Assembly: GCA_035642095.1 (NCBI GenBank)
Contig: DASQTB010000105.1
Coordinates: 1-22,616, forward strand
Reading direction: 5' to 3'
Source: DASQTB01 sp035642095
GTDB taxonomy: Bacteria > Actinomycetota > UBA4738 > CALAEC01
DNA: 22,616 bases
Shown here: one piece after another, positions 21,570 through 22,616 of the stretch
How positions within the stretch are numbered: the first letter of the stretch is position 1
How the letters are laid out: the number at the start of each line of letters is the position of its first letter
Program-made: the position numbers and the translations under genes
The notes under the pieces: generated by a model
What the model was told of the DNA's origin: nothing
Database searches by the model: none
The model's input: only the letters and a program-made list of their open reading frames with translations

Positions 21570-22616
21570 TCACTCTCCTCTGATCAGCCGGAGGAGCTCG
21601 GTCGTCTTCTCCTCCAGGAGCTCGGGCGTCCGGGCCTCGACGTTCAGCCGGAGCAGCGGCTCGGTGTTCGAGGGACGGACGTTGAACCACCAGTCCCGGT
21701 ACTGGACGGTGAGCCCGTCGAGGCGGTCCTGCGATCCGTCCGGAAAGGCCGCAGCCACCTCCTCGATCCTGGCCTCCTGATCGTCGACCTCCGAGTTGAT
21801 CTCGCCCGAGGCGTGATACCGCCGGTACGGGGCCAGGAGTTCGGACATCGGCACCCCGGCCTGCGACAGCCGCTCCAGCACCAGCAACGCGGCGATGATG
21901 CCCGAGTCGGCTCGGTAGTGGTCTCGGAAGTAGTAATGGCCGGAGTGCTCACCCCCGAACACCGCCCCCGTTTCGGCCATCACCTTCTTGATCAGGGAGT
22001 GGCCCACCCGAGTCCGGACCGGTGTGCCGCCCCGCTCTCGGATCACCTCGGGCACCACCCATGAGCAGATCACGTTGTGGAGGATGGTGGCTCCCGGCTC
22101 CCGCTCCAGCATCGCCTCGGCGACCAGCGCGGTGATCAGCGAACCAGAGACGGCCTCCGCCCGTTCGTCCGTGACGAATACCCGGTCGGCGTCCCCATCG
22201 AAGGCCAGGCCGATGTCGGCGTCGTGCTCGACGACTGTCTTCCGAACGTCTTCCTGGTTCTCCGGCTGCATGGGATCGGCGGGGTGATTGGGGAACGTGC
22301 CGTCGAGCTCGAGGTAGAGGCCGACGAGCTTCACCGGGAGCCGCTCGAAGATCGCCGGCAGGACCAGGCCTCCCATGCCGTTCGCCGTATCGGCCACCAC
22401 GAGCAGCGGGGCCATCCGCTGGGCGTCGACGAAGCCCAGGACGTGGTCGACGTATTCATCGACCATGTCGTGCTTGCTGACCCGGCCGGCGGCCGCCGCG
22501 GGGGGTGGCTCGTGCCGTTCGGCCAGGTCGCGGACCTCCATAAGCCCACTGTCCTCCCCCACCGGAGCGGCTCCGGCCCGACACAACTTGACGCCGTTCC
22601 ACTGCGGCGGGTTGTG
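21570..22616 (-). CDS. manB: phosphomannomutase/phosphoglucomutase, C-terminal ~345 residues (5' end beyond window)
   Basis: The reading frame is open to the right edge, where it begins HNPPQWNGVKLCRAGAAPVG. The HNP is the end of the catalytic TASHNP phosphoserine motif, whose serine codon lies just outside the window. Later motifs are the metal-binding loop GLAFDGDADRVFV, the sugar-recognition GGEHSGHYYF, and the phosphate-binding RPSNTEPLLRLNVEA near the C-terminus. All are intact. The enzyme interconverts mannose-6- and mannose-1-phosphate (and probably the glucose pair) for GDP-mannose and glycan synthesis. About 110 N-terminal residues should be missing. It heads a compact set with the Trm112 protein and the PGI/PMI isomerase. 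Confidence 0.95.
   Translation of the reverse strand, partial: HNPPQWNGVKLCRAGAAPVGEDSGLMEVRDLAERHEPPPAAAAGRVSKHDMVDEYVDHVLGFVDAQRMAPLLVVADTANGMGGLVLPAIFERLPVKLVGLYLELDGTFPNHPADPMQPENQEDVRKTVVEHDADIGLAFDGDADRVFVTDERAEAVSGSLITALVAEAMLEREPGATILHNVICSWVVPEVIRERGGTPVRTRVGHSLIKKVMAETGAVFGGEHSGHYYFRDHYRADSGIIAALLVLERLSQAGVPMSELLAPYRRYHASGEINSEVDDQEARIEEVAAAFPDGSQDRLDGLTVQYRDWWFNVRPSNTEPLLRLNVEARTPELLEEKTTELLRLIRGE

Noticed and set aside
1..22616. Mobile elements, CRISPR arrays, prophage or defence genes
   Set aside because: No transposase, integrase, direct-repeat array or known defence motif was seen; composition is uniform and the order is conserved housekeeping.

Overview
The window is high-GC bacterial chromosome (roughly two thirds G+C by eye) and almost fully coding, with no mobile element, CRISPR array, rRNA or tRNA. 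Gene content and order point to an actinobacterium (Actinomycetota), probably an uncultured deep-branching one. The order manB - Trm112 - SIS isomerase - ahcY - comF - hpf - secA - prfB - ftsE - ftsX - M23 hydrolase - smpB - ssrA follows, in compressed form, the manB-sahH-comF-hpf-secA1 and prfB-ftsEX-smpB segments I know from mycobacteria. An F420-type reductase, frequent GTG starts and weak Shine-Dalgarno sites fit that lineage. The assignment is inference from synteny, not a phylogeny.

Reading the dominant minus strand from the right edge: phosphomannomutase (partial), a 57-aa Trm112 zinc ribbon, a PGI/PMI-type isomerase and purine nucleoside phosphorylase are packed tightly, the last three joined by GTGA overlaps. 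Then come S-adenosylhomocysteine hydrolase, an unrecognised 222-aa protein, and ComF. A structured stretch between comF and hpf is a candidate raiA-motif noncoding RNA. Then hpf, a LuxR-type response regulator without a kinase, an MFS transporter, secA, prfB with a textbook RF2 +1 frameshift site, a split transketolase (two genes), ftsE-ftsX with an EnvC-like hydrolase, smpB, a GAF-GGDEF protein, tmRNA (ssrA), and an F420/NADP-type reductase whose 3' end looks frameshifted.

On the plus strand, facing this block, is a two-gene island: a lone PAS-domain protein overlapping a metallo-beta-lactamase-fold hydrolase. Left of it, divergently oriented on the minus strand, are selD, a JAMM-type metallopeptidase, and the first codons of a MoeB/ThiF-type adenylyltransferase.

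Functional themes: translation quality control (prfB, hpf, smpB, tmRNA), secretion and envelope division (secA, ftsEX-M23), sugar phosphate metabolism (manB, PGI/PMI, transketolase), purine and methyl-cycle salvage (PNP, ahcY), and sulfur/selenium chemistry (JAMM, MoeB, selD). No gene-free stretch exceeds 300 bases; the longest without an annotated CDS, apart from the tmRNA region, is the ~170 bases upstream of hpf.
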